64,000 nucleotides of DNA from an uncultured Coriobacteriaceae bacterium (lineage in GTDB: Bacteria > Actinomycetota > Coriobacteriia > Coriobacteriales > Coriobacteriaceae), in assembly GCA_944322305.1 (NCBI GenBank), contig CALUOP010000002.1, positions 186,001-250,000 of the forward strand, read 5' to 3'. This document shows positions 17,354 to 24,594 of the stretch, in pieces. Below the pieces are notes generated by a model, which saw only the letters and a list, made by a program, of their open reading frames with translations, was not told the origin of the DNA and did not search any database. The position numbers and the translations under genes were made by a program. The stretch's first letter is position 1; each line of letters begins with the position of its first letter.

Positions 17354-17719
17354 GTGCACGAGCTGGGGTTGATGTCGGGCGTCGCCGACACCGTGGTGGA
17401 GTCAGCGCGCCAAGCCGGCGCCGAGCGCGTGATCTCGGTGCACCTGCGCATCGGCGACATGGCCGAGGTCATGGACGAGGCCCTGCAGTTTGCGTGGGAG
17501 GTTCTGCGTGACGAGGACCCGCTCACCAAGGACGCCGAGCTCGAGGTTGACTATGTGCACCCGCGGAGCCTGTGCGTGTCGTGCGGTAACGAGTTCGAGC
17601 ACGACCGCTTCCACCTCCGCTGCCCGGCGTGCGGTAGCGCCGAGACCATGCTGCTCTCGGGCCGCGAGCTGGACATCGTGGGCATAGACATCGAAACCCC
17701 CGACGATGCGCCAAATTAG
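17354..17719 (+). CDS. hypA: Hydrogenase/urease nickel chaperone HypA
   Basis: The protein has 121 residues starting at GTG 17354, fixed by the obligatory MHE N-terminus whose His2 binds nickel. A zinc site is formed by CVSCG and CPACG in the second half. HypA delivers Ni to [NiFe]-hydrogenase precursors with HypB. It sits 9 bp after tatC and may share its transcript; some [NiFe]-hydrogenases are Tat substrates. No hydrogenase structural gene is visible in the window. Confidence 0.95.
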   Translation: MHELGLMSGVADTVVESARQAGAERVISVHLRIGDMAEVMDEALQFAWEVLRDEDPLTKDAELEVDYVHPRSLCVSCGNEFEHDRFHLRCPACGSAETMLLSGRELDIVGIDIETPDDAPN

Positions 17720-17779
17720 GCCGTGCTTAGTTTGGCGCATTTCATTTCGTAAGACAAAGCGCCAAAACGGGCCCGGCCT
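17718..17779. other. Stem-loop between hypA and hypB
   Basis: Nested inverted repeats: AGGCCG/CGGCCT (17718-17723 with 17774-17779) enclose TTTGGCGC/GCGCCAAA (17731-17738 with 17759-17766). It could be an attenuator, processing site or operator separating the two nickel-chaperone genes. Confidence 0.55.
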
Positions 17780-17805
17780 CATGTGGCGCAGCGAAAGGAA
17801 ACCCC

Positions 17806-18483
17806 ATGGCTGAGAAGACCGTCTCCATCGAAACCTCCATGCTTTCGCGCAACGAGCGCCTGGCTACCGAGCTGCGCGAGCGTTTCCGCGCGCACCAGGT
17901 GTACGTGGTGAACGTGCTCTCGAGCCCGGGCTCCGGCAAGACCTCCACGATCCTGGCCACCAACGAGCGCTTGCGCGACCGCTACCGCTGCGCCGTGATC
18001 GAGGGCGACATCGCCTCGGACGTGGACGCCGTCACCATGAAGGAGGCGGGGCTCCCGGCCGTGCAGATCAACACCGGCGGGCTGTGCCACCTCGAGGGCA
18101 ACATGATCAGCCAGGCGGTTGACGCGCTCGACGCCGGCGTGGGGCTCGACGCCATCGACGTGATTTTCATCGAGAACGTGGGCAACCTCGTATGCCCGGT
18201 GGACTTCGATCTGGGTGAGAACCTCGCCATCATGATCCTCTCCGTGCCCGAGGGCGACGACAAGCCGGTGAAGTACCCGGGCATCTTCCAGCACGCAGGC
18301 GCCCTTTTGCTCAACAAGGTGGACGTGGCGCCCGCCTTCGACTTCGACATGAGCGCCTACAACGCCGTGCTCGACGACCTCAACCCCACCGCGCCGCGCT
18401 TCTCGGTCAGCGCCACCAAGGGCGACGGGATGGACGCGTGGTGCGCCTGGCTCTCCGAGCAGATCGAAGCCGCTCGGGCGTAG
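17806..18483 (+). CDS. hypB: Hydrogenase nickel incorporation GTPase HypB
   Basis: The protein has 225 residues. ATG 17806 follows GAAAGGAAAC. It is a SIMIBI-class GTPase: P-loop SSPGSGKTS with K45, EGDIASD, the nickel-site CHL (GGLCHLEGNM), FIENVGNLVCP and NKVD for guanine specificity. It lacks the His-rich nickel-storage N-terminus seen in some species. It acts with HypA to insert nickel into hydrogenase. The gene is separated from hypA by the stem-loop at 17718-17779. Confidence 0.95.
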   Translation: MAEKTVSIETSMLSRNERLATELRERFRAHQVYVVNVLSSPGSGKTSTILATNERLRDRYRCAVIEGDIASDVDAVTMKEAGLPAVQINTGGLCHLEGNMISQAVDALDAGVGLDAIDVIFIENVGNLVCPVDFDLGENLAIMILSVPEGDDKPVKYPGIFQHAGALLLNKVDVAPAFDFDMSAYNAVLDDLNPTAPRFSVSATKGDGMDAWCAWLSEQIEAARA

Positions 18484-18528
18484 CCGCTGCGGCGCCCTGT
18501 GGGGACGCTGCGCCACCTTACAGGGTCG

Positions 18529-18694
18529 CTTGCGTTCCACTTGCGCATTTGTCTCCCGCTGAAGTTCCGCTTGCACATATTTCACGTACGGATGCTCTGC
18601 TTGCATTTCCTTCCTCTAACAGCCCCTTTTCGGGCCCTAGGGCAACAAGGAATACAAGCGGAGCGTTTTTATCAGCAAGATCTGCTAGCAGAAG
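18529..18694. repeat. 30-bp-phased CTTGC array (array E) in the hypB-topA gap
   Basis: The 353-bp gap 18484-18836 holds no ORF with translation signals. CTTGC cores lie at 18540, 18570 and 18600 (exactly 30 bp apart) with partly conserved flanks. A GCCCC...GGGC stem lies near 18622-18640, and inverted forms follow: ACAAGCGG ending at 18660 and GCTAG ending at 18688. The inner unit pairs well (CTTGCATTTCCTT with AAGGAATACAAG). The remainder holds TTTGCGCAAA and the topA promoter. Confidence 0.65.
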
Positions 18695-18785
18695 TGCCCG
18701 ACGCCGCACGCCCCGCGAGCGCGCGACTTAGCGTGCTGATCGGCGGCGTTTTTGCGCAAACTGCGCAAACCCGCGTCAACTCGCT

Positions 18786-18791
18786 TATACT
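18786..18791 (+). promoter_or_regulatory. topA -10 box
   Basis: TATACT, 46 bp before the GTG start, with no good -35. A TTTGCGCAAA palindrome at 18751-18760 lies just upstream and could bind a regulator. Confidence 0.5.
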
Positions 18792-18836
18792 GTCCGGCAA
18801 CAGACAGCGCAAGCATGACGCGAGAAGGAGCTTTCC

Positions 18837-21443
18837 GTGAAGCTCGTCATCACCGAGAAGAACGACGCCGCGCAGCAGATCGCGCGGCTCTTATCCACCG
18901 TCGGCAAGCCCAAGGCCGACAAGGTCTACAACACGCCGGTCTACCGCTTCACCCATGAGGGCGAGGACTGGGTCACCATCGGCCTGCGCGGCCACATCCT
19001 GGCGCCGGATTTCCCCACCGAGCTCAAGTTCGACAAGAACCAGGGCTGGTACGCGGTGAGCCAGGAGGGCGAGGTCATGCCAGCCGACGTGCCCGACGGC
19101 CTGCCCCGCCCGCCGTACGACACCAAGCGCAAGCCCTTCCTCAAAGACGGCATCGACATCAAGGGCTGGAAGGTCCCGAGCCTTCCGTACCTCGTGTGGG
19201 CGCCCATCGAGAAGCTGCCCGCCGAGAAGGAGATCATCCGCGCGCTCAAGAACCTTGCCAAGAAAGCCGACTCCGTGGTCATCGGCACGGACTTCGACCG
19301 CGAGGGCGAGCTTATCGGCTCGGACGCGTTGGCCATGGTGCGCGAGGTGGCGCCCGACGTGCCGGTGAGCCGCGCGCGCTACTCGGCCTTCACCAAAGGC
19401 GAGATCGACCACGCCTTCGCCAACCTGGTTGAGCTCGACCAAGACCTGGCCGACGCCGGCGAGAGCCGCCAGTACATCGACCTCATCTGGGGCGCGGCGC
19501 TCACGCGCTACCTCACCATGGCCAAGTTCGGCGGTTTCGGCAACGTGCGCTCGGCCGGTCGCGTGCAGACTCCCACGCTCGCCCTGGTGGTTGAGCGCGA
19601 GCGCGAGCGCCTGGCCTTCAAGCCCGAGGACTACTGGGTCATCGGCGGCGAGGCGGCCGAGAAGGGCGCCGACGCGGACGATGACGCCGCGTTCTTCAAG
19701 ATCGCCCACACCCAGGGGCGCTTCACTGAGCAGAAGGCCGCCGAGACGGCTTTCATGCACGTGGAGGGCGCCCGCACCGCCACGGTTGTGAGCGTGGTCA
19801 AGAAGAGCCGCACCCAGCGTCCGCCGGCCCCGTTCAACACCACCTCGCTGCAGGCCGCCGCGGCCGCCGAGGGCCTGAGCCCGGCGCGCACCATGCGCTT
19901 GGCCGAAAGCCTGTACATGGACGGCCTCATCAGCTACCCGCGCGTGGACAACACGGTGTACCCCCGCTCGCTCGACCTGCGCGAGACCCTGCGCGCGCTG
20001 GGCGCCTCGCCCATCTACCACGAAGCCTGCCAGCAGCTGCTGGGGCGCGACAAGCTCACGGCCACCCGCGGCAAAACCGAGACGACCGACCACCCGCCCA
20101 TCTACCCCACGGCGGCGGCCACGCCCGACCAGATGGAGCCCGCAAAGTGGAAGCTCTACAACCTGGTGGCGCGACGCTTCCTGGCAACGCTGTCCGACCC
20201 CGCCGTGATCGAGGGCACCAAGCTTGCGCTCGACGTGGCCGGCGAGCCCTTCCAGGCCTCGGGCGACGTGCTCAAGGTGCCGGGCTTCCGCGCGGTGTAC
20301 CCCTACGGCCTCAAGAGGGACGAGCAGCTCCCGGCCCTTGCCGAGGGCGACACCGTGGCCGTGCGCAACCTGACGCTCGAGGCCAAGCAGACCGAGCCGC
20401 CGGCGCGCTACTCCCAGGGGCGCCTGGTGCAGGAGATGGAGAAGCGCGGCTTGGGCACCAAGTCCACGCGCGCCAGCATCATCGAGCGCCTCTACCAGGT
20501 GAAGTACTTCAAGGGCGAGCAGAACGGCCCCATCGAGCCGAGCCAGCTGGGCATGGCTATCATCGACGCGTTGCACACCTACGCGCCGCGCATCACCACG
20601 CCCGAGATGACCAGCGAGCTCGAGCAGGACATGACCAAGGTCGCCGAGGGCAAGGACACCCAGGATCAGGTGGTCTACCACTCCCGCGCGCTGCTCGCCG
20701 GCATGATGGACGCGCTCATAGAGCACAAGGACGACTTGGGCGAGGCCATCTCGGACGCGGTGACGGCCGACGCCAAGGTGGGCGTATGCCCTAAGTGCGG
20801 CAAGGACCTGGTGATGAAGTCGAGCGCCAAGACGCGCGGCAGCTTCATCGGCTGCATGGGCTGGCCGGACTGCGACGTGACCTACCCGGTGCCCAGCGGC
20901 GTGCGCGTGAGCCCCATCGAGGGCGATGCGGGCGTGTGCCCGGAGTGCGGCGCGCCGCGCATCAAGTGCCAACCGTTCCGCCAGCGGGCCTACGAGATGT
21001 GCGTGAACCCCAAGTGCCCCACCAACTTCGAGCCCGATGTGGTGGTGGGCGAGTGCGCCGCCTGCGCCGCGGCGGGGCGCACCGGCAAGCTCATAGCCCA
21101 CAAGTCCGAGCGCACCGGCAAGCGCTTCATCCGCTGCGAGAACTACGACGAGTGCGGCACGAGCTACCCGCTGCCTCAGCGCGGCAAGCTTTCGGCCACG
21201 GGTGAGACGTGCCCCGACTGCGGCGCGCCGCTGGTGGTGGTTGAGACCGCGCGCGGCCCCTGGAAACTCTGCGTGAACATGGACTGCCCGGGCAAGGAGA
21301 AGAAGCCGGCCCGCGGGCGCGGGCGCGCGGGGGCGGCCAAGAAGGGCGGTGCGGCCAAGAAGGCTGCGGGCGCCAAGAAGGCACCCGCCAAAAAGAGCAC
21401 CTCCAACAAGACGACGACTAAAAAGGCCGTCGCAAAGAAGTAA
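18837..21443 (+). CDS. topA: Type IA DNA topoisomerase I, archaeal-style TopA
   Basis: The protein has 868 residues. GTG 18837 follows GAAGGAG. It relaxes negative supercoils by single-strand passage. The Toprim domain starts LVITEKND and carries DFDRE at residues 152-156. The catalytic tyrosine is Y367 in LISYPRVD. The C-terminus has four Cys4-type modules between about 650 and 820 (CPKCG, CPECG, CAAC, CPDCG), then a Lys/Ala-rich tail. The start and the DFP-containing GHILAPDFPTE segment resemble archaeal TopA rather than the bacterial VIVESPAKA form. A terminator follows directly. Confidence 0.9.
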   Translation: MKLVITEKNDAAQQIARLLSTVGKPKADKVYNTPVYRFTHEGEDWVTIGLRGHILAPDFPTELKFDKNQGWYAVSQEGEVMPADVPDGLPRPPYDTKRKPFLKDGIDIKGWKVPSLPYLVWAPIEKLPAEKEIIRALKNLAKKADSVVIGTDFDREGELIGSDALAMVREVAPDVPVSRARYSAFTKGEIDHAFANLVELDQDLADAGESRQYIDLIWGAALTRYLTMAKFGGFGNVRSAGRVQTPTLALVVERERERLAFKPEDYWVIGGEAAEKGADADDDAAFFKIAHTQGRFTEQKAAETAFMHVEGARTATVVSVVKKSRTQRPPAPFNTTSLQAAAAAEGLSPARTMRLAESLYMDGLISYPRVDNTVYPRSLDLRETLRALGASPIYHEACQQLLGRDKLTATRGKTETTDHPPIYPTAAATPDQMEPAKWKLYNLVARRFLATLSDPAVIEGTKLALDVAGEPFQASGDVLKVPGFRAVYPYGLKRDEQLPALAEGDTVAVRNLTLEAKQTEPPARYSQGRLVQEMEKRGLGTKSTRASIIERLYQVKYFKGEQNGPIEPSQLGMAIIDALHTYAPRITTPEMTSELEQDMTKVAEGKDTQDQVVYHSRALLAGMMDALIEHKDDLGEAISDAVTADAKVGVCPKCGKDLVMKSSAKTRGSFIGCMGWPDCDVTYPVPSGVRVSPIEGDAGVCPECGAPRIKCQPFRQRAYEMCVNPKCPTNFEPDVVVGECAACAAAGRTGKLIAHKSERTGKRFIRCENYDECGTSYPLPQRGKLSATGETCPDCGAPLVVVETARGPWKLCVNMDCPGKEKKPARGRGRAGAAKKGGAAKKAAGAKKAPAKKSTSNKTTTKKAVAKK

Positions 21444-21449
21444 AGCCCG

Positions 21450-21483
21450 CGGGCGAGAGGCGAGAGCTTCTCGCCCGTTTTTG
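21450..21483 (+). terminator. Rho-independent terminator of topA
   Basis: Stem CGGGCGAGA / TCTCGCCCG (21450-21458 with 21469-21477) followed by TTTTT. Confidence 0.85.
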
Positions 21484-21511
21484 AAGCCGGGGCCAAGATC
21501 GGAGGGGCGGT

Positions 21512-21853
21512 ATGAACGGCGGCTGGCATGCGGTGAGCGAGATGGCGCAGACGTTTGGCCTCGTGCGTCAGACGCTTGTTCGCTACGACAGAATCGGGCT
21601 GTTTCACCCCGCTGTTACCACCGATGCCGGCTGCCGCTGCTATGCGCCTACGCAGATGTGATTGCGAATGGCTGCATCCGGCGTTGAACGCGCTGCTCAG
21701 CAGCTCAAAACGGCGGGCGGCTCGGTGTCGGCAGCCGATTGGGGCACCATGGTGCGGTGCGAGGCGTTTGACGGGCCCAATGTGTTTGCGCGGGCGGGTT
21801 CGTTTGTGCCGGTGCCGGTGGCGCGCGTGTCGTGGGCTTCGAAGGTGTGGTGA
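21512..21853 (+). pseudogene. Broken MerR-family regulator with an in-frame TGA
   Basis: ATG 21512 follows GGAGGGG. The first 49 codons encode a MerR-type helix-turn-helix start (VSEMAQTFGLVRQTLVRYD, then RIGLFHPA and YAPTQM) and stop at TGA 21659-21661. The same frame stays open for another 63 codons (RAAQQLKTAGGS, then GPNVFARAGSF) to TGA 21853. The central dimerisation helix is missing. An internal deletion plus a stop is the simplest reading. Readthrough of UGA is a remote alternative. The following bases to 22095 contain no gene. Confidence 0.55.
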
Positions 21854-22095
21854 AGCTATTCCTGGGCGAATAGGTATGTCAGAGTCGCTGGGGCATGTCG
21901 CACGGTCCGTCGGGATTGCAGGCGCCGTTTGCCTAGCTGGACGAGCATCGCGTTTGATGTTGCTTGCTCGGCAGCACTTCGCACGACGAGGGACACGCCG
22001 AGGATTTCTGCTGCATACAGATTTTGACTGCATGCAGATTTTGCCGGCCTCGTAGGCGGGTCGTGCGCGGGTTACCGGACGAGCGGGATCCGTCC

Positions 22096-22276
22096 TGTGC
22101 AAAAAATCGAGTTATGAACGAATGGAGCGTTGCCCGCAGTTTGTTTTACGAAAGCGCTGCTTATTTTTTGGAGGTAATCTGCATGGATGCAATCTGTTTT
22201 GCATGAAACGAGCGGTTACCAACCTGAGGAAACGCACTGGACGCTTCGAATCGTTCACAACTCGATTTTTTGCACA
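22096..22276. mobile_element. MITE-like element with 35-bp terminal inverted repeats
   Basis: Arms 22096-22130 and 22242-22276 start TGTGCAAAAAATCGAGTT, with one mismatch in the first 26 bp. The 111-bp interior is AT-richer than its surroundings and holds TTTTTTGGAGG followed by an ATG opening a 7-codon frame. No transposase is present. Just upstream, GCATGCAGATTTTG-type repeats lie at 22013-22044. Non-autonomous element is the best guess; a plain long hairpin is the alternative. Confidence 0.55.
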
Positions 22277-22442
22277 CTAGGGAAATGCCGGCCAAGGCAT
22301 CCCGCACCCTGCGACCCTGCGGCGGGCGCCTGAGCCCTCAGGCTGCGTCGGCGCAGCTCCCCGGCGCTATCCTCGCGTTCGGTTCCACCCGCCTCGCCAT
22401 GGCGCCGCAGGGTGCGGGATGCCTTGGCAGGCGTCTCTCTAG
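22277..22442. repeat. Large palindromic element bounded by CTAG
   Basis: Perfect 22-bp arms (22292-22313 and 22406-22427, CCAAGGCATCCCGCACCCTG core) extend outward imperfectly to CTAG at both ends. The loop of about 90 bp contains its own small hairpin, CCTGAGccCTCAGG. It abuts the MITE-like element and precedes tmk. No ORF with signals lies inside. With its neighbour it fills the 734-bp space between the MerR remnant and tmk. Confidence 0.65.
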
Positions 22443-22587
22443 TACCCGCCTCCATGTCTCCTTTTTTGGGACGCGGCACGGCTGAGGAAGTTTCGTTACC
22501 TGCTTGTTCATGCCGTATTATTAAGTGCGTATGGCCATGCAGCCGGCGTCGTTCAGGTGCCGGGCATACGCGTCGAGAGGGACGGCA

Positions 22588-23334
22588 GTGGATAAGAGCG
22601 CAGATCAGCATCTGGGCGCCGCGGGGTGCCTCGTCACGCTCGAGGGCGTGGACGGCTGTGGCAAGAGCACACAGGCGCGCTTGTTGGCCCGCGCGCTCGA
22701 GCTGACAGGCTGCACCGTGCTGCTGCTGCGCGAACCCGGCGGTGTTGAGCTGTCTGAGAAGATCCGCGGCCTTTTGCTGGATCCCGCTAACGCGAACATG
22801 AGCGCCACCTGCGAGCTTTTGCTGTATGAAGCGGCTCGTGCCCAGCTGGTGCACGAGGTCATTGCGCCTGCGCTCGCCGCAGGGGTCACCGTGGTCTGCG
22901 ACCGCTTCTACGATTCCACCACAGCCTACCAGGGCTACGCCGCTGGCTTGGGCGCCGACACGGTGCGCGCCGCCAACGAGCTGGCGGTGGCTGGCTGCCA
23001 TCCCGACCTCACGCTGGTCTACGAGCTGCCGGTGGCCGAGGCGCACCGACGCGCTTACGCCCGCGCTGCGGCCGACCGCATGGAGGCCAAGGGCCTTGCC
23101 TACCAGGAGCGCGTGGCCGAGGGCTTCGCTGCGGTGGCGGCCGCCGAGCCGGTGCGCGTGCATACGGTCGACGCGCGGGGCAGCGTCGCGGCGGTGCTGG
23201 AGCGCACCTGCGCGGAGGTTGAGCGCGCGCTCGGCATGTCCGTTGACGCGGCGGCCCGCGCGCAGGCGCTCGCGGAGGCTGAAGGCGCGCCCGCAGCGGC
23301 CGATGACACCGTCAAGGTGCAGGGGGTGGCCTAG
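22588..23334 (+). CDS. tmk: Thymidylate kinase
   Basis: A 248-residue enzyme that phosphorylates dTMP to dTDP. GTG 22588, with GAGAGGGA upstream, is chosen over more distant starts because the family fold begins only 14 residues later. P-loop EGVDGCGKST (K26), REPGG for dTMP binding, and the DR motif in CDRFYDSTTAYQG are intact. The C-terminal 30 residues are an Ala-rich extension. It is directly abutted by holB (TAG then GTG), so the two are co-translated. The tmk-holB-ricT order is common in Gram-positive genomes. Confidence 0.93.
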   Translation: MDKSADQHLGAAGCLVTLEGVDGCGKSTQARLLARALELTGCTVLLLREPGGVELSEKIRGLLLDPANANMSATCELLLYEAARAQLVHEVIAPALAAGVTVVCDRFYDSTTAYQGYAAGLGADTVRAANELAVAGCHPDLTLVYELPVAEAHRRAYARAAADRMEAKGLAYQERVAEGFAAVAAAEPVRVHTVDARGSVAAVLERTCAEVERALGMSVDAAARAQALAEAEGAPAAADDTVKVQGVA

Positions 23335-24594
23335 GTGGAGCGCTTCGTGCCCTTCTCGCAAGACGTAACCGGCGCAGGCACGGCAGGCGCTCCTTGCCCG
23401 GCGGGGGCGGTGCCCGCTTCGAGCGCCGCCCCGGCCGCCGCGTCCGCTGCGCCTGTCCCGGCGCAGGCCCCGGCCCTCGCGTCCAACGGGCTGCTCAGCC
23501 AGCTTTCCGGCCAGCCGCGCGTGCGGGAGTTTCTCGCCCGCGCCGTGAGCTCGGGCCGCGTGGGGCAGGCGTACCTCTTCCTCGGCGCGCCCGGCTCGGG
23601 CAAGCTCGACGCCGCGTGGGCCTTCGCGCAGGCGGTCTTGTGCGACGAGGGCGGCTGCGGGGTCTGCGACACCTGCCGGCGCGTGGCGCACCGCACCCAC
23701 CCCGACGTGCACTGCCTGGCGCCCGAGAGCGCCACGGGCTACCTCGTGAGCCAGATCCGCGACCTGCTCGACGACGTGGCGCTGGCCCCGGTGCGCGCCC
23801 GCGGTAAGGTCTACCTCATCGAGAGCTGCGACCTTCTGCACGACAGCGCCGCCAACGCCCTGCTCAAAACGCTGGAAGAGCCGCCGGAGCACGTGGTGTT
23901 CGTGCTGCTGGGCACCTCGGCCGACGTGATCCTGCCCACTATCGTGTCGCGCTGCCAGCAGGTGCCGTTCCGCGTGGTGCCGCCCGAGGAGGCGGCGCGC
24001 GCGGTGATGCGCCGCACCGGCGTGGACGAGGCGTCGTGCCGCATGGCGGTGTCCGTGGCCGGCAGCCCCGAGCGCGCCGTGTCCTTTCTCAAATCGGCCG
24101 AGCGCCGCGAGGCGCGCCGCAGCGTGGTGCGCGCCCTCGACGCGCTGCCGCTTGCCGACGAGGCCGACATCCTCACCTTTGCCCGCGAGATCACCGAGGC
24201 CGTCAAGGCGCCGCTTGCCGAGGTGAAAGCCGCGCAGCAGGCCGAGCTCGAGCAAAGCGCCGACTACCTCAGCCGCGGGGCCGTCAAGCAGCTCGAGGAC
24301 CGCAACAAGCGCGAGCTTACGGCACGCGAGCGTTCGGGTATCATGGAAATACTGGCCGCGGCGCGCTCGCTTCTGCGCGACGTGCTGATGGAGCTGCAGG
24401 ATCCCGCGTACGCGCCCGTGAACGCCGACGTTGCCGAAGTGGTGGGGCGCCTGGCCGAGCGCGTGTCTGTGACGGGTGCCGCCTGCGCTTTGGACGCGGT
24501 GGCCGCGTGCGAGCAACGCGTGCGCAAAAACGTTACCCCCCAGCTGGCCTTGGAGGTCATGCTGTTCGATTTAAGGAAGGCGCTATGCCGATAG
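23335..24594 (+). CDS. holB: DNA polymerase III subunit delta'
   Basis: A 419-residue clamp-loader AAA+ subunit. GTG 23335 is immediately after the tmk stop. An Ala/Pro-rich N-terminal tail of about 50 residues precedes LSGQPRVREFL. The P-loop reads GAPGSGK. The zinc module is CDEGGCGVCDTC, followed by the arginine-bearing sensor segment NALLKTLEEPPEHVVF and the ILPTIVSRCQ SRC motif. It loads the sliding clamp together with DnaX and HolA. Its last 10 bases overlap the start of ricT. Confidence 0.9.
   Translation: MERFVPFSQDVTGAGTAGAPCPAGAVPASSAAPAAASAAPVPAQAPALASNGLLSQLSGQPRVREFLARAVSSGRVGQAYLFLGAPGSGKLDAAWAFAQAVLCDEGGCGVCDTCRRVAHRTHPDVHCLAPESATGYLVSQIRDLLDDVALAPVRARGKVYLIESCDLLHDSAANALLKTLEEPPEHVVFVLLGTSADVILPTIVSRCQQVPFRVVPPEEAARAVMRRTGVDEASCRMAVSVAGSPERAVSFLKSAERREARRSVVRALDALPLADEADILTFAREITEAVKAPLAEVKAAQQAELEQSADYLSRGAVKQLEDRNKRELTARERSGIMEILAAARSLLRDVLMELQDPAYAPVNADVAEVVGRLAERVSVTGAACALDAVAACEQRVRKNVTPQLALEVMLFDLRKALCR

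Noticed and set aside
21659-21661. UGA recoded as an amino acid
   Set aside because: Several housekeeping genes (nhaA, rnr, the NagZ gene) end normally in TGA, and no selenocysteine element or suppressor tRNA was seen. Decay of the MerR gene explains this case.
22182-22205. Seven-codon frame after a good GGAGG inside the MITE-like element
   Set aside because: Could be a leader peptide, but nothing follows it that would be controlled; probably chance.
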